DNA of 64,000 bases from Psychrosphaera saromensis (GCF_002954545.1 NZ_MSCH01000003.1:3449991-3513990); one strand, 5' to 3'. Positions 10,093 through 20,432 are shown, counted from the first letter of the stretch. The notes: generated by a model not told the origin, from the letters alone. Numbers and translations are program-made.

Positions 10093-10478
10093 GGGATGTT
10101 CTCCAAAATTCTGTTATTAGGGGTTTAAATTTGCTTGCTAACTAAGTGGGGTTGGCTAAATGGTTTTCAACTCAAAATGTGAAGTTTTTTCATAAAAACA
10201 TTAAATTAGTGTGGTTATATCGTTTTTTTTATGATTTTCACCAAATCCGTAGCCAATTTAGGTAAATAAATATGTAGTTTTACGACTAAGATAAACCGCT
10301 AATAAAAATATCTTGGTTATGAGCCTCTGATTGCGGGGTTAACAATAGACAAGTTAGTCACAATACAGTTAAAATTGCCTATCGCTGATGGCTAAGATGT
10401 ATTTTTAATTAAAGATTTGCGCCAGTATCAAACATTTATTCTATATTATTGAAGAATATAGCTTTTAAGGCACTTTAA
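10093..10478. other. divergent intergenic region between dnaK and a diguanylate cyclase gene
   Basis: Apart from the sigma-32 promoter near its left end, this 386-base region holds no gene I can see. The right half is AT-rich and should contain the promoter for the GGDEF gene that starts at 10479. I could not pick a convincing sigma-70 pair. Confidence 0.5.
10144..10171 (-). promoter_or_regulatory. heat-shock (sigma-32/RpoH) promoter of dnaK
   Basis: On the minus strand GTTGAAA (10171-10165) is followed after 13 bases by CCCCACTT (10151-10144). The known RpoH consensus is CTTGAAA, 11-16 bases, CCCCATnT. The -10 element ends 51 bases before the dnaK ATG. Match, spacing and position all fit a heat-shock promoter. 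Confidence 0.8.
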
Positions 10479-11660
10479 TTGAATACCCTTTTTACATCGC
10501 AACTCACTTACGTCTCTGTCATTATTTTATTATGCTTGATAGCCTCTGGTTTTTACTTTTTAAGTCCACTTAAAAAAGTGAAACACAATATCCGCTCTGA
10601 AAGATATCTATCTCTTTTCTACTTAATCTCAGCAGCATCCTTTACCGCATTTATTTTTTCGTTATATCAGACAAATGCATTTTCGACCTTTATGAACGAC
10701 TTTTTATATATACTGGCGGTTGTCTATTTAAAATCAGCCTTTATAAGTCGCCATAGCGATAAGTCAGCAAATATACTATTAGATAAAATCTCATTATCGT
10801 TACTTGTGCTTACCATTGGTGTTAACCAGTATTTATTCTACTTTATTGATAGCTCGCAACTTGCCCGAGTGTTTATTTTAAACATCTCTATCATTCTAAT
10901 TACTTTATCTATTATTAAACATGTACCGCTTGATAAAAACAGGCCGTCATTTGGTGAGAAGCTAGCCACCTTAGCGCTTAAGTTGTCTATCCTATTAATA
11001 AGCATGTTATTCGTTACATTATCATTCACGTCTGACCCGTTTAATTTTCTTTCTGCGTTAACCGTTGTGGTTGCGGTAAACACCCTATTGCTATTTGGCT
11101 CTACGCTAACTATGTTCTTGTCAGAAATATCAGACATGTACCACAAAGAGTCCAGTGTCGACTTTTTAACTGGGTTATTAAACAGACGTCAGTTTTACGA
11201 CAGTTCAGAAACCATCATTAATTTGGCAAAACGACAGAATTTTGAAATATCATTAATGATGTGTGACCTGGATAACTTTAAATTTATTAACGATACGTTC
11301 GGCCATGATGTAGGCGACCAGGTTATTAAAGACTGTGCATCTATTATTAAAGACGCAACTAGAGACACGGACATTACCGCTAGATTCGGTGGTGAAGAAT
11401 TTTGTTTAGTCTTACCTTATACCGACATAAAAGGTGCAGGTGAGTTAGCGGAGCGCATTAGAAGCAGAATATCTGAGTCATTATTGAAAACTCATATATG
11501 TGACGTTAGGTATACTGCCAGCTTTGGCTTATCGACATTGAACTTAGAGCAACCGTTAAACACAGCGATTATCGAGTCTGATGTCGCCCTTTACTATGCC
11601 AAAGAAGCTGGTAGAAATCGCGTTATTCAATATTCTACCGACATGAAGTTGGATAATTAA
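10479..11660 (+). CDS. membrane diguanylate cyclase (GGDEF)
   Basis: A 393-residue protein. The N-terminal 210 residues hold about six or seven hydrophobic helices. The GGDEF domain follows, with DFLTGLLNRRQF, DLDNFKFINDTFGHDVGD and the active-site RFGGEEF. These residues are as required to make c-di-GMP from two GTP. No clear inhibitory-site RxxD is seen just upstream of GGEEF. The start codon is TTG, chosen because AAGG sits 8 bases upstream and no ATG occurs before the first helices. Its end overlaps the convergent glnE end by 4 bases. Confidence 0.88.
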   Translation: MNTLFTSQLTYVSVIILLCLIASGFYFLSPLKKVKHNIRSERYLSLFYLISAASFTAFIFSLYQTNAFSTFMNDFLYILAVVYLKSAFISRHSDKSANILLDKISLSLLVLTIGVNQYLFYFIDSSQLARVFILNISIILITLSIIKHVPLDKNRPSFGEKLATLALKLSILLISMLFVTLSFTSDPFNFLSALTVVVAVNTLLLFGSTLTMFLSEISDMYHKESSVDFLTGLLNRRQFYDSSETIINLAKRQNFEISLMMCDLDNFKFINDTFGHDVGDQVIKDCASIIKDATRDTDITARFGGEEFCLVLPYTDIKGAGELAERIRSRISESLLKTHICDVRYTASFGLSTLNLEQPLNTAIIESDVALYYAKEAGRNRVIQYSTDMKLDN

Positions 11661-14491
11661 AACAGCGTTTGCCAAATAGCCAGTACTTGGTCTCGGCTTT
11701 CGGTTATCTCTTTAAGTTCCGACAATTTCTCATCGCCATTTAACGACGCTGTGTGATAAAGGCGTCGATATAAAATATACGCATCCACCAGCTCTTTATT
11801 ATCAGACTCTGAAATTAAATTAAGTTTAGAGGCTTGTTGTAAAATTCTTATATTATCTGGTAACTCAGCAAGTTCAGGATATTGATTACTTTTCGACAAG
11901 ACTAAAAGCTGACTAATAAATTCGATATCAGCAATCCCCCCTCTTGACTGTTTTAAGTCAAAAAAACCTTCTTTTTCTTTATTTAAATTATCAAACATTT
12001 TAATTCGCATCGACGCGATTTCTTGTTTAAGTAAATCAGCATCTCTTTGCTTGGTTAAAATATTATGACGAATTTGATTAAATCTTTGGCCTAAATGTTC
12101 ATCTCCGAGAATAAAGCGAGAACGTACTAACGCTTGATGCTCCCAGGTCCAGGCTTCGGTCTGTTGATACTCGGCAAAGGTTTCAATATTAATCGCTAAT
12201 AAGCCAGATGCACCAGATGGACGTAAACGAGTATCGATTTCATATAACTCGCCCGATAAAGTGCGAGTGGTAAAAATATGCATAACTCGCTGTGACAGTT
12301 TTAAATAAAACTGCCTAGAATCAATTGGCTTTTTACCGTCTGTTGGCTGTGAGCTATCACAGTTATGCACAAACACGATATCCAAGTCCGAGCCATAACC
12401 AAGCTCATAACCACCTAATTTGCCATAACCAATAACACCAAAGTTTTTGTTCTCAAATGTGCTGCCAACCGGATAACCATATTTAGCAACCATTTGCCCC
12501 CATGCAATTTCAACCGAAAAATGTAAACAAACACTGGCTAATTCAGTTAAGTGATCGCTTACTTGCATCAGGTTCATAACACCTTGAACGTCACAAGCGG
12601 CGATGGCTAATTGCGTTGATAGTTTAAATTGGCGCAACACTTCCATTTGCAGTTCTAAGTCGTCTGGTTCAACACGTAATAGGTTACGTCTTAAGTCAGA
12701 ATAATAACTGCTTAGTTCTGCCGGAGAATAAAGTAGTTTAGGGTCAATTAGTAAGTCGAGGAGTAATGGGAACTTGGTTAATTCTGTTCCTATAAAATGG
12801 CAAGACGTAACGAGTTTCACCAGTTGCGTTCTGGCACCTTGGTTTTCATCTAACAATTCTAAATAGGTGGTTCTGGATGCAATCTTCTTAACCAGATTAA
12901 ATACCGCAGTCGCTTGCTGTAATTCTATATTTTGCGACTCGCATTCGGCAAATAACAAAGGCATTAACAAGTCCAGCTTATCTTGGCCACGACTGCCACT
13001 GACCGAGTTTGCTAAGTCTTTTCTCAATTGCTTAACAAGTAGTATATCGGGTTCATCGTCAGACTTTTCATCGCTGTGAAGCCAAATATCACGCCACTTA
13101 CTAATTAAATGATCTTCTTGCTGATCAGAGTCCTGCGGTGTTTCACCAATAACATTGATAAAGATATGATTTATCTTTTGGCTATGCAGTTTAAATGCAT
13201 CCAAAAATGCCGACCAAGAGTCCAATTGAAATAACGTGATTAACGTGAGTTGCTTTAATTCATCCTGTGGCAAGGTTTGAGTTTGCTCATCGGCAAAGGC
13301 TTGTAAGTACTGTTCACATTGGCGTAACCACAAATAACTGGTTTTAAGCTGCTCAGATTCTTCTACCGTAAAAACAGATAACGCGACTAGCTCAGGTAAG
13401 GTTTTTAATAGGCTTTGTTTTTGTAACTGTGCATCTTTGCCACCACGTAACATTTGCAACGCTTGGACGATAAATTCAGCTTCCCTAATTCCGCCCTCGC
13501 CCAATTTAATATTAAGCTTTAGGTTTCTACGTTTCACTTCTTGCTGAATTTGCAGCTTCATCTTTCTAAGTGCATCTATCACGCTGTAATCAATATAGCG
13601 ACGATAGACAAAAGGTTTTAACACTTGCAATAATAATTGCTGCTGTGTCTGCTCAGTTTCTGTAATTGCAGAACTTAAGCCTAAAGGTCTAGCCTTTAAT
13701 AATGCATAACGCTCCCACTCACGACCTTGATCTTGATAATAGTCTTCAAGTGCATCAAAGCTACTCACTAAAGGGCCACTGTCGCCAAACGGACGTAAAC
13801 GCATGTCGACTCTAAATACTCGGCCATCGGCGGTAACAGAGTCGAGCAGTTGAATTATTTTTTGAGCCATTTTGGTGAAGTAAATTTGGAAATCTTCGCT
13901 GCGACGACCTGTGCTGGTTTCGCCTTTTTCAGCATAACCAAAAATCAGATCAATATCGGAAGAGAAGTTGAGTTCACCTCCGCCTAATTTCCCCATACCT
14001 AGAGCAATTAAAGATATTTCATTGCCCTGCGGATCAAGAGCTAACCCGGAACGAGCTGACATTTGTAGCTTCACCCACTCTCTCACTAACAGATAAAACT
14101 GGTCTGCCAGATTAGATAGGTTGGTCATTGTGGATTCAATAGTTTGTAACTTAAGAAAGTCTCTGGCGGCGTACACGGCCATAACAAAATGACGAAAGCT
14201 TCTGAGTTTTTGTAGAAAGCTCACTTCATCTAGCTGTAAAGACGCTTGGTCTATAAAAGCAATCTCAGCTAATAACTCGCTCTGGTTATTCAGCGTTAGA
14301 AAGTACTCAGCGACATTTTGATAACGTTGACAGGTTTGAAAGATAAAGTCGCTTAAGCCAAATAAGGTTAATGCAACCTGCTCGCCTACCTGGCTAGTTT
14401 TAACATCTGGCCATTTTTCTAATACGCTTTGTAGGCGTAATTCAGCTTGCGACGCTAACTCTTGTGGCAACATATCCGTTACTTCCATCAT
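11657..14491 (-). CDS. glnE: bifunctional glutamine synthetase adenylyltransferase/deadenylyltransferase
   Basis: A 944-residue GlnE with two nucleotidyltransferase halves. The N-terminal one contains GMGKLGGGELNFSSDIDLIF and DMRLRPFGDSG. The C-terminal one contains GYGKLGGYELGYGSDLDIVF and DTRLRPSGASG. The two GxGKLGG...SDxD active sites are those that remove and add AMP on glutamine synthetase in response to PII. GlnB is encoded at 20007-20345 in the same window. It lies 40 bases downstream of the CYTH/CHAD gene, as in E. coli ygiF-glnE, so they are probably one operon. Confidence 0.97.
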   Translation of the reverse strand: MMEVTDMLPQELASQAELRLQSVLEKWPDVKTSQVGEQVALTLFGLSDFIFQTCQRYQNVAEYFLTLNNQSELLAEIAFIDQASLQLDEVSFLQKLRSFRHFVMAVYAARDFLKLQTIESTMTNLSNLADQFYLLVREWVKLQMSARSGLALDPQGNEISLIALGMGKLGGGELNFSSDIDLIFGYAEKGETSTGRRSEDFQIYFTKMAQKIIQLLDSVTADGRVFRVDMRLRPFGDSGPLVSSFDALEDYYQDQGREWERYALLKARPLGLSSAITETEQTQQQLLLQVLKPFVYRRYIDYSVIDALRKMKLQIQQEVKRRNLKLNIKLGEGGIREAEFIVQALQMLRGGKDAQLQKQSLLKTLPELVALSVFTVEESEQLKTSYLWLRQCEQYLQAFADEQTQTLPQDELKQLTLITLFQLDSWSAFLDAFKLHSQKINHIFINVIGETPQDSDQQEDHLISKWRDIWLHSDEKSDDEPDILLVKQLRKDLANSVSGSRGQDKLDLLMPLLFAECESQNIELQQATAVFNLVKKIASRTTYLELLDENQGARTQLVKLVTSCHFIGTELTKFPLLLDLLIDPKLLYSPAELSSYYSDLRRNLLRVEPDDLELQMEVLRQFKLSTQLAIAACDVQGVMNLMQVSDHLTELASVCLHFSVEIAWGQMVAKYGYPVGSTFENKNFGVIGYGKLGGYELGYGSDLDIVFVHNCDSSQPTDGKKPIDSRQFYLKLSQRVMHIFTTRTLSGELYEIDTRLRPSGASGLLAINIETFAEYQQTEAWTWEHQALVRSRFILGDEHLGQRFNQIRHNILTKQRDADLLKQEIASMRIKMFDNLNKEKEGFFDLKQSRGGIADIEFISQLLVLSKSNQYPELAELPDNIRILQQASKLNLISESDNKELVDAYILYRRLYHTASLNGDEKLSELKEITESRDQVLAIWQTLF

Positions 14492-14531
14492 CTAAATCAA
14501 TCGTTAAATTAACCCCAATGGGATCTGCATT

Positions 14532-16091
14532 TTACCAATATGGTTTAAGTTTAGTTGTGGCAATGACCGACGCATCCAAAGCCATTTGTAAGCTTTGTTG
14601 TTTTGATTGCAACCACTTAATCGCCGCTTTTTCGTCAGTATCGTTTTTAGTATTGGCTAACAATATCTGCTCTGATTTTTGCAATAAAATGGTTTCTTCA
14701 AAACCAACCATTAGATTTAATAAATGACTACGAAAGTGTTTACGTTCTTCACAAACAAATAATCCGTCAACACAAATACCGGTTAACAACACTCTTGTTA
14801 ACGGTACAAACGTTGATTCTATCCCTGATGTATCAGCCTGTTTAGGTAACGCTGACAATGCCTCTTTTAAGGTAAGCCAATAATAATCCAACCAAGTCTC
14901 AGACACTTCAGCCATAGGAATAGTTAATTGATTTAACGCATCCAGAGGCATTTCATTACGCCACTGCTTTTTATTGATCCACTGAATAAACCCTAAGAAC
15001 AAATGGTTATATTCTGTTGAGCTAAATTTACTGAGGGATTTTGCAATTTTATCGTCCGGCATTTTTATAGACGCTAATGTAGAACGTAAATATTCACTTT
15101 TATCAATGTCTTTTCGATACGGACTTTTTCGTCCGGTCAGTTGTTCTAACTGATAAAATGCTTCAATCCAGCTGTGGTCGCCGCGGCATTGCTTAAATAG
15201 CTCTATGTACCTTTGGCACTGGCTATTGGGTAAATACTTAGAAAACAATTGTAAAATATGAATGATCAGCGAGAAACCATCGAGCACTCGACGTAACGAC
15301 TTTAATGTTTTCATCTGAGCAAACACAACTTCATGATGCTGAATAAAGTTTATTGCGTAAGTGAGTAATTGAACAAAGGCTGGTTCTATCTGGCAATCGC
15401 CAGCAAATTTACTTGGTTCCAGGTTTTTACTTTCTAGCGCGGTATCTTGCGCTAACATGTAGCCTCTAGCGGCTTTACTTAGGTAACCCAACTTAGCGTT
15501 TACTTTTGTGGTTAAATAGGTGGCGATTTCAATCAGATCGGCAACATCACCACTGACAATTTCTAATTCGAATTCTGAAATCTCTTGCTGACGCATCTCG
15601 CCTTTTTGATTAGCTTCTACATATCCTTTGTCTAGGACACATTCAACCACGGCACCATTGGCCGTTGTAATTAACCATATTTGTCTAACAAAATTAGTTT
15701 CGAATATTTTGGTTAACCGAGATTGAACGTCTTGGGCTGAAAAGCCTGATGGCCAAATAGATGAAGAGAATAAAGTTAAATCAGCAAACACAGACTGAGT
15801 ATTGGTATTTTTTAACGCTTCTGTGTATTCAGGTCGTTGTTGTAACCCACCAATATCTTTACCCGCTAACTTAATAGTCTGTTCCATGCTGCAACTACCG
15901 CTGTCGGTTTCGCTACGGCGCGTTCGTAAACCAAAATCCCACTGACGTAATGTATTGTCAGGCGTATCGTAATAGGCGTTTGATAATGTAAGAGTAGGCT
16001 TATGATCAATCTGATATTGGCTATCGTCTAACGCTTTAGATAATAATGAGCTATCGTTGCTTGATACTAAAAACTTTAATTCAATTTCCAT
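14532..16091 (-). CDS. ygiF: CYTH and CHAD domain protein (inorganic triphosphatase YgiF type)
   Basis: A 519-residue protein. The N-terminal CYTH domain (residues 1 to about 200) starts MEIELKFLVS, giving the ExExK metal-triphosphate motif, and continues with the tunnel residues of triphosphatases. The C-terminal half (about 230-515) is a His- and charge-rich helical CHAD domain, thought to bind polyphosphate. E. coli YgiF hydrolyses inorganic triphosphate. Location directly upstream of glnE matches the enterobacterial order. Confidence 0.9.
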   Translation of the reverse strand: MEIELKFLVSSNDSSLLSKALDDSQYQIDHKPTLTLSNAYYDTPDNTLRQWDFGLRTRRSETDSGSCSMEQTIKLAGKDIGGLQQRPEYTEALKNTNTQSVFADLTLFSSSIWPSGFSAQDVQSRLTKIFETNFVRQIWLITTANGAVVECVLDKGYVEANQKGEMRQQEISEFELEIVSGDVADLIEIATYLTTKVNAKLGYLSKAARGYMLAQDTALESKNLEPSKFAGDCQIEPAFVQLLTYAINFIQHHEVVFAQMKTLKSLRRVLDGFSLIIHILQLFSKYLPNSQCQRYIELFKQCRGDHSWIEAFYQLEQLTGRKSPYRKDIDKSEYLRSTLASIKMPDDKIAKSLSKFSSTEYNHLFLGFIQWINKKQWRNEMPLDALNQLTIPMAEVSETWLDYYWLTLKEALSALPKQADTSGIESTFVPLTRVLLTGICVDGLFVCEERKHFRSHLLNLMVGFEETILLQKSEQILLANTKNDTDEKAAIKWLQSKQQSLQMALDASVIATTKLKPYW

Positions 16092-16330
16092 TTAAGTGGC
16101 TTTGTCTTTTGGTGGGAAAAGTTAACTTAGATGCAGGTTACCTAACCATTACACTAAACTCAATATTTTCCAAAACTCTCATCTGCAGTTACCAATCAAC
16201 TTCCCCCACAAACACCTTAATAACTGTTGGATAAACAACCTCTGAACAATAAGTACTTGAACTCCCCTGCGTAAAAACCTAACATCAAGCATAGATAAAT
16301 TTTGTCGAATAAAATATAAGAACACTTTCC

Positions 16331-17065
16331 ATGGAAAATAAAAGAATAAAGCTAACTATCGCCATGCTACTTTGTGGTTTAACGCTATCAAACTCTGTAT
16401 TTGCCGAGCCAGAAGTAGAACCAACAAATCCTGCTGCTAAAGTGGTAAACGCTGATGAAAATGCAGAAGCGACAACAACACCAGTAACAGAAGTTGCTCC
16501 TGTTGCAGCCGTGGTAGAGAAAAAGAGCCCAATTGTTGAAGTACAACCGTACCAAATGTATGTATCTGATGAACTATTTGTATTCCTTCATTCAGGCAGC
16601 AGCAGCCGTTACCGTATTATTGGCCGCGTTGCAGCTAGCGAAAAAGTTACAGTTATCACAAAAAATGTGAATACAGGTTGGTTTGAGATAAAACTAAGTG
16701 ATAATAAAACAGGTTGGATTGATTCAACGTTGTTAGTAGATACCGCTGGTGTTAAAGCTAAATTAGCGACCGCCAATGCTACGATTAAAGACTTAAACGT
16801 TAGAATATCTAAACTAGGTACGGTATCGACTGATGATTTAAAAGTTTTAGAAAATGAAATAGCAGAGTTAACTAATACTAATGCAGCATTATCTAAGCAA
16901 TTGTCAACGGCGACGACTGAAAATGAAACATTACGTGCTTCTGTTGAACAAATAGATGAAACAAAACGTATTTTAGCTAAGTTGTATGATGTTGGTGCGG
17001 TATTACTTGGTGTGTTTGTTGGTTGGTTATTAACGCGTCGTAATAAACAAAAACAGTGGAGCTAA
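16331..17065 (+). CDS. ygiM: SH3-domain membrane protein, YgiM/TIGR04211 family
   Basis: A 244-residue protein with a signal peptide (residues 1-25, cut after VFA). An acidic Pro/Val-rich linker follows, then a bacterial SH3 domain (about 72-140, with YRIIGRVAASEKVTVI and GWFEIKL...GWID), a coiled coil (about 145-215) and a C-terminal membrane helix (VGAVLLGVFVGWLLTRR). The layout is that of the TIGR04211 family, usually next to glnE/ygiF. Periplasmic location is inferred; function is not established. A terminator follows at 17109-17140. Confidence 0.88.
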   Translation: MENKRIKLTIAMLLCGLTLSNSVFAEPEVEPTNPAAKVVNADENAEATTTPVTEVAPVAAVVEKKSPIVEVQPYQMYVSDELFVFLHSGSSSRYRIIGRVAASEKVTVITKNVNTGWFEIKLSDNKTGWIDSTLLVDTAGVKAKLATANATIKDLNVRISKLGTVSTDDLKVLENEIAELTNTNAALSKQLSTATTENETLRASVEQIDETKRILAKLYDVGAVLLGVFVGWLLTRRNKQKQWS

Positions 17066-17108
17066 GTTTCTCTTAGTACTGTGTTGTTTTAAAAAAATAT
17101 CCAAATAA

Positions 17109-17140
17109 CAAAAAAGCTCAGTTTATACTGAGCTTTTTTA
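17109..17140. terminator. bidirectional terminator
   Basis: The hairpin AGCTCAGT / ACTGAGCT is flanked by an A-run and a T-run. It lies between the convergent ygiM and PAS-GGDEF genes. Confidence 0.8.
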
Positions 17141-17157
17141 TTATCTAATTATCTACT

Positions 17158-18135
17158 TTATTCATCGAGTTGAGGCTGGGTATATATCTCAACTTTATTC
17201 CTACCTGACATTTTCGCTTTATATAATGCCGAGTCTGTAACTTCTATCCAATTCTGATGTGAATTCAATTCACCAGTAAATTCAGCAATCCCCAAACTTA
17301 TCGTAAATTGGAATTCAAACTCATTATAAGAAACAACAGATTCTTCAACCATAATCCTTAAACGTTCTGCAAATATGTAGGCTTCTTTGGCTGTGGTTTC
17401 CGTTAGAATAACGCCATACTCTTCGCCGCCATAACGTCCACCAATATCAGTTTCTCTTAAATTCTTCTTCAATATTTTAGCCAGATGTAAAATAGCTTCA
17501 TCACCACCGGCATGACCGTATGCATCATTCACTTTTTTAAAGTGGTCAATATCAAATATTAATAAACTACTTACACCATGATTACGGCGTTGACGTAAAA
17601 ATTCTTTTTGTAAACACTCTTCCCAATAACCACGATTATTTAAGTTAGTTAACCTGTCGGTTTGGCTTAATCGTTGTAATTCGTTATTCGCTTCTTGTAA
17701 CTCTATTTTTGAAATAGCGACATCGGTCACATCATAAATAATGATACATAAATGAGTTACATCACCCGTGATATTAGTCAGCGGTATGAAGGTTGCGTTT
17801 TGATACATAAATGGAGCAACACTAGTTATAGGGCGATAATTTTTAAATTTAAAAATATGCGCGTGTTGTTCCCAAATGGTAAATGCTCTATTTTTTAATA
17901 CAAAAACAGGGTCTATTTTTTGTAATAACCATTCTTTGTCCAACATAGGAAAGGCATCAAATAATACTTTATCCCTTACTTCATAAGGTAATAAACCACT
18001 ATGGTTTTCCATAAAGCCATTCCAGACCTGAATTTTGTAATCTCGGTCTAATACAACCAATCCAACATCTACGGATTGGAACATATCCATCATCCAATGG
18101 ATTTCTGATATCTCTACTGTCGCTTTTTCACTCAT
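17158..18135 (-). CDS. PAS-GGDEF diguanylate cyclase
   Basis: A 325-residue soluble protein. A PAS domain occupies residues 10-130 (VGLVVLDRDYKIQVWNGFMENHSG). A short coiled linker (IELQEANNELQRLSQTD) and a GGDEF domain follow, with DRLTNLNNRGYWE, DIDHFKKVNDAYGHAGGDEA and the active-site RYGGEEYG. It should make c-di-GMP. Its start is 2 bases after the stop of the response regulator/CheC gene, so the two are translationally coupled and probably one signalling unit. Confidence 0.92.
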   Translation of the reverse strand: MSEKATVEISEIHWMMDMFQSVDVGLVVLDRDYKIQVWNGFMENHSGLLPYEVRDKVLFDAFPMLDKEWLLQKIDPVFVLKNRAFTIWEQHAHIFKFKNYRPITSVAPFMYQNATFIPLTNITGDVTHLCIIIYDVTDVAISKIELQEANNELQRLSQTDRLTNLNNRGYWEECLQKEFLRQRRNHGVSSLLIFDIDHFKKVNDAYGHAGGDEAILHLAKILKKNLRETDIGGRYGGEEYGVILTETTAKEAYIFAERLRIMVEESVVSYNEFEFQFTISLGIAEFTGELNSHQNWIEVTDSALYKAKMSGRNKVEIYTQPQLDE

Positions 18136-18137
18136 AA

Positions 18138-19142
18138 TTAAACATCAAATAAAAAGTTAAGTTTGTTTTTTAACGTTGGTATTGAATCTTCAGTGATTAA
18201 CAATAACAAGTCGCAATGAATATCGTAGTCTTCAATACCGTAACTGATCTCTACGGTTAATGATTTTTTCCAATGAGTTGAGTTGCTATAAATTAAGTCA
18301 GATACATTACAATGCTGGCCCAATACAACTGGGTGGCCTTGGCTAAAGTTAAGATCTAATTGCTCAGAAAGTCCCTTTAACACTGAACCTATAAGAATAT
18401 TAGAAATATCCATTAAGAGTTCAAGTTCAACACCATCATCAATTTTTTTGTTGTAATTTAATAAGCGAGCTATATCAACAAAGCTGGAGTCATTAAGGAT
18501 TAATAATGCTTCACCAGCAACGCCGCCACTAATAAAGCCTTGGCACACACCAGAGGTGGAGTCACTACTTTCAACGGAATGCAATGCCATTGAAAGTTCA
18601 CTTACTTCTAATAAGTTAACATTTGGGATTGGCAATTTAACAAACACTTTTAAAACGCTCGCCAACAAGCTACCAGCCTGACCTATTGCAACATTGGTTA
18701 TCTCTTGCAATATGTCACGGGTTTCAGGGTCTAATAACTCTTCAACTTCTGGGGCTAATGCTTCAAGCTTACTGGGCTCAGTAATACCGTGCTTGTTTAA
18801 TAGTTCTTGAAGTTTATTCTTATCAATTGGTTTTTTAATGAAGTCTAATGCGCCTAATGCTTTTACACGAGCATGGGCTTCAGCTTGAATATCACCTGAG
18901 ACGACAATAGTCGTCACGGGTATGTTTTCAGTCTTGAGTCTTTCTAGTACTCCATAACCGTCTAGCACAGGCATATTTAAGTCTAAAAATAAAATCGTTG
19001 GCTTATGCTGATGGATCTTATCCATGCCATCTTCGCCATTGTTGGCAAAGATCACTTCAATGTCCCAATCCTCAGGGAGAGAACGAGCCATCTGTTTGCG
19101 TGCCAAATTTGAATCGTCACATATTATTACTGGAATTTGCAT
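18138..19142 (-). CDS. response regulator with C-terminal CheC-like phosphatase domain
   Basis: A 334-residue protein. The receiver domain (1-120) has the acidic pair D9-D10, phosphoacceptor D54 in LFLDLNMP, the switch Ser in VVSGD and the Lys in DFIKKPI. The C-terminal part (about 140-330) resembles CheC/CheX: 'DILQEITNVAIGQAGSLLA' carries the E-x2-N phosphatase pattern, and a second related copy is 'LLMDISNILIGSVLKGL'. Such proteins dephosphorylate CheY-like receivers. It likely controls, or is read by, the PAS-GGDEF protein encoded 2 bases downstream. The sensor kinase is not in the window. Confidence 0.85.
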   Translation of the reverse strand: MQIPVIICDDSNLARKQMARSLPEDWDIEVIFANNGEDGMDKIHQHKPTILFLDLNMPVLDGYGVLERLKTENIPVTTIVVSGDIQAEAHARVKALGALDFIKKPIDKNKLQELLNKHGITEPSKLEALAPEVEELLDPETRDILQEITNVAIGQAGSLLASVLKVFVKLPIPNVNLLEVSELSMALHSVESSDSTSGVCQGFISGGVAGEALLILNDSSFVDIARLLNYNKKIDDGVELELLMDISNILIGSVLKGLSEQLDLNFSQGHPVVLGQHCNVSDLIYSNSTHWKKSLTVEISYGIEDYDIHCDLLLLITEDSIPTLKNKLNFLFDV

Positions 19143-19298
19143 ACCGCTTTTATCGACCGTAATTGGATTGAGTTGAATTATATTTAATTATAAATTACTT
19201 CACCCGAAGGTATATTTATTATTGCTTTCAAAACTATAGCACTTAGTAGACAATACGCCCTATTCTTTGAAAGAAAAATATAGGCTCTATTTTCAACT

Positions 19299-19931
19299 AT
19301 GAAATATTCAATACTAATACTACTAACTTTTTTAAGTACGTTTTCAAATGCTTATGATATTCAAAAAGGTCTTCCGGTGCACTTTGATCTTGTTAAAGCC
19401 GGTGATAAACCCGTTGCTTTATTAGGCACTCAGGTAAACCTGGGACAATCAGCACCAAACTTTAAAGTGGTTGATAATAAATTCAGTGTTAAAACATTAG
19501 CTGACTTTGCCGGTAAACCTTTACTGATAAGCGTAGTATCAAGCTTAGATACGGGTATTTGCAGCATACAAACAAAACGATTTAATGATGAGTTTGCAAA
19601 CTTGCCACAAGATATCGTGATGTTAACCATAAGTACCGACTTACCATTTGCACAAAAACGTTTTTGCCAAACGGAAAATATAGATAAGATGCAAACCTTG
19701 TCTGATTCAGTATGGCGTGACTTTGGTATGAATTATGGTTTGTTAATTAAAGATATGGGGTTATTAGCCCGCGCTATATTTGTGATTTCGCCTGAAGGCA
19801 ACATAGCTTATAAAGAAATAGTGAATCGATTATCAGGTCAGCCTGATTACGATGCAGCTTTGGCCGCGATTAACGCAGTGTCAGAACAAACTGAGCCAAC
19901 TGATGTTGAAGAGCCTACAGCTAAAAAATAA
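19299..19931 (+). CDS. tpx: exported thiol peroxidase (Tpx-type atypical 2-Cys peroxiredoxin)
   Basis: A 210-residue peroxiredoxin. The peroxidatic Cys lies in SSLDTGICSIQTKRF and the resolving Cys in DLPFAQKRFCQTENI, the Tpx signatures. Unlike cytoplasmic E. coli Tpx (168 residues), it begins with a signal peptide MKYSILILLTFLSTFSNA, so it should act in the periplasm. It also has an acidic C-terminal tail (TEPTDVEEPTAKK). A terminator follows at 19962-19991. Confidence 0.85.
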   Translation: MKYSILILLTFLSTFSNAYDIQKGLPVHFDLVKAGDKPVALLGTQVNLGQSAPNFKVVDNKFSVKTLADFAGKPLLISVVSSLDTGICSIQTKRFNDEFANLPQDIVMLTISTDLPFAQKRFCQTENIDKMQTLSDSVWRDFGMNYGLLIKDMGLLARAIFVISPEGNIAYKEIVNRLSGQPDYDAALAAINAVSEQTEPTDVEEPTAKK

Positions 19932-19961
19932 ATAACAACTTAGCTGGTTATCATGGTTATG

Positions 19962-19991
19962 AAACCGGAAGTATTTACTTCCGGTTTTTTT
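19962..19991. terminator. bidirectional terminator between tpx and glnB
   Basis: The hairpin ACCGGAAGT / ACTTCCGGT is followed by a T-run on the plus strand, with a shorter A-run at its left. It ends tpx and probably glnB as well. Confidence 0.75.
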
Positions 19992-20006
19992 ATTTGAGCT
20001 TAACAA

Positions 20007-20372
<366 letters not shown>

Positions 20373-20432
20373 TCAATTATTAATTTTGGAATAGAATAAC
20401 CACTCTAGATTAACAATAGAAGTGTTAAGTTT

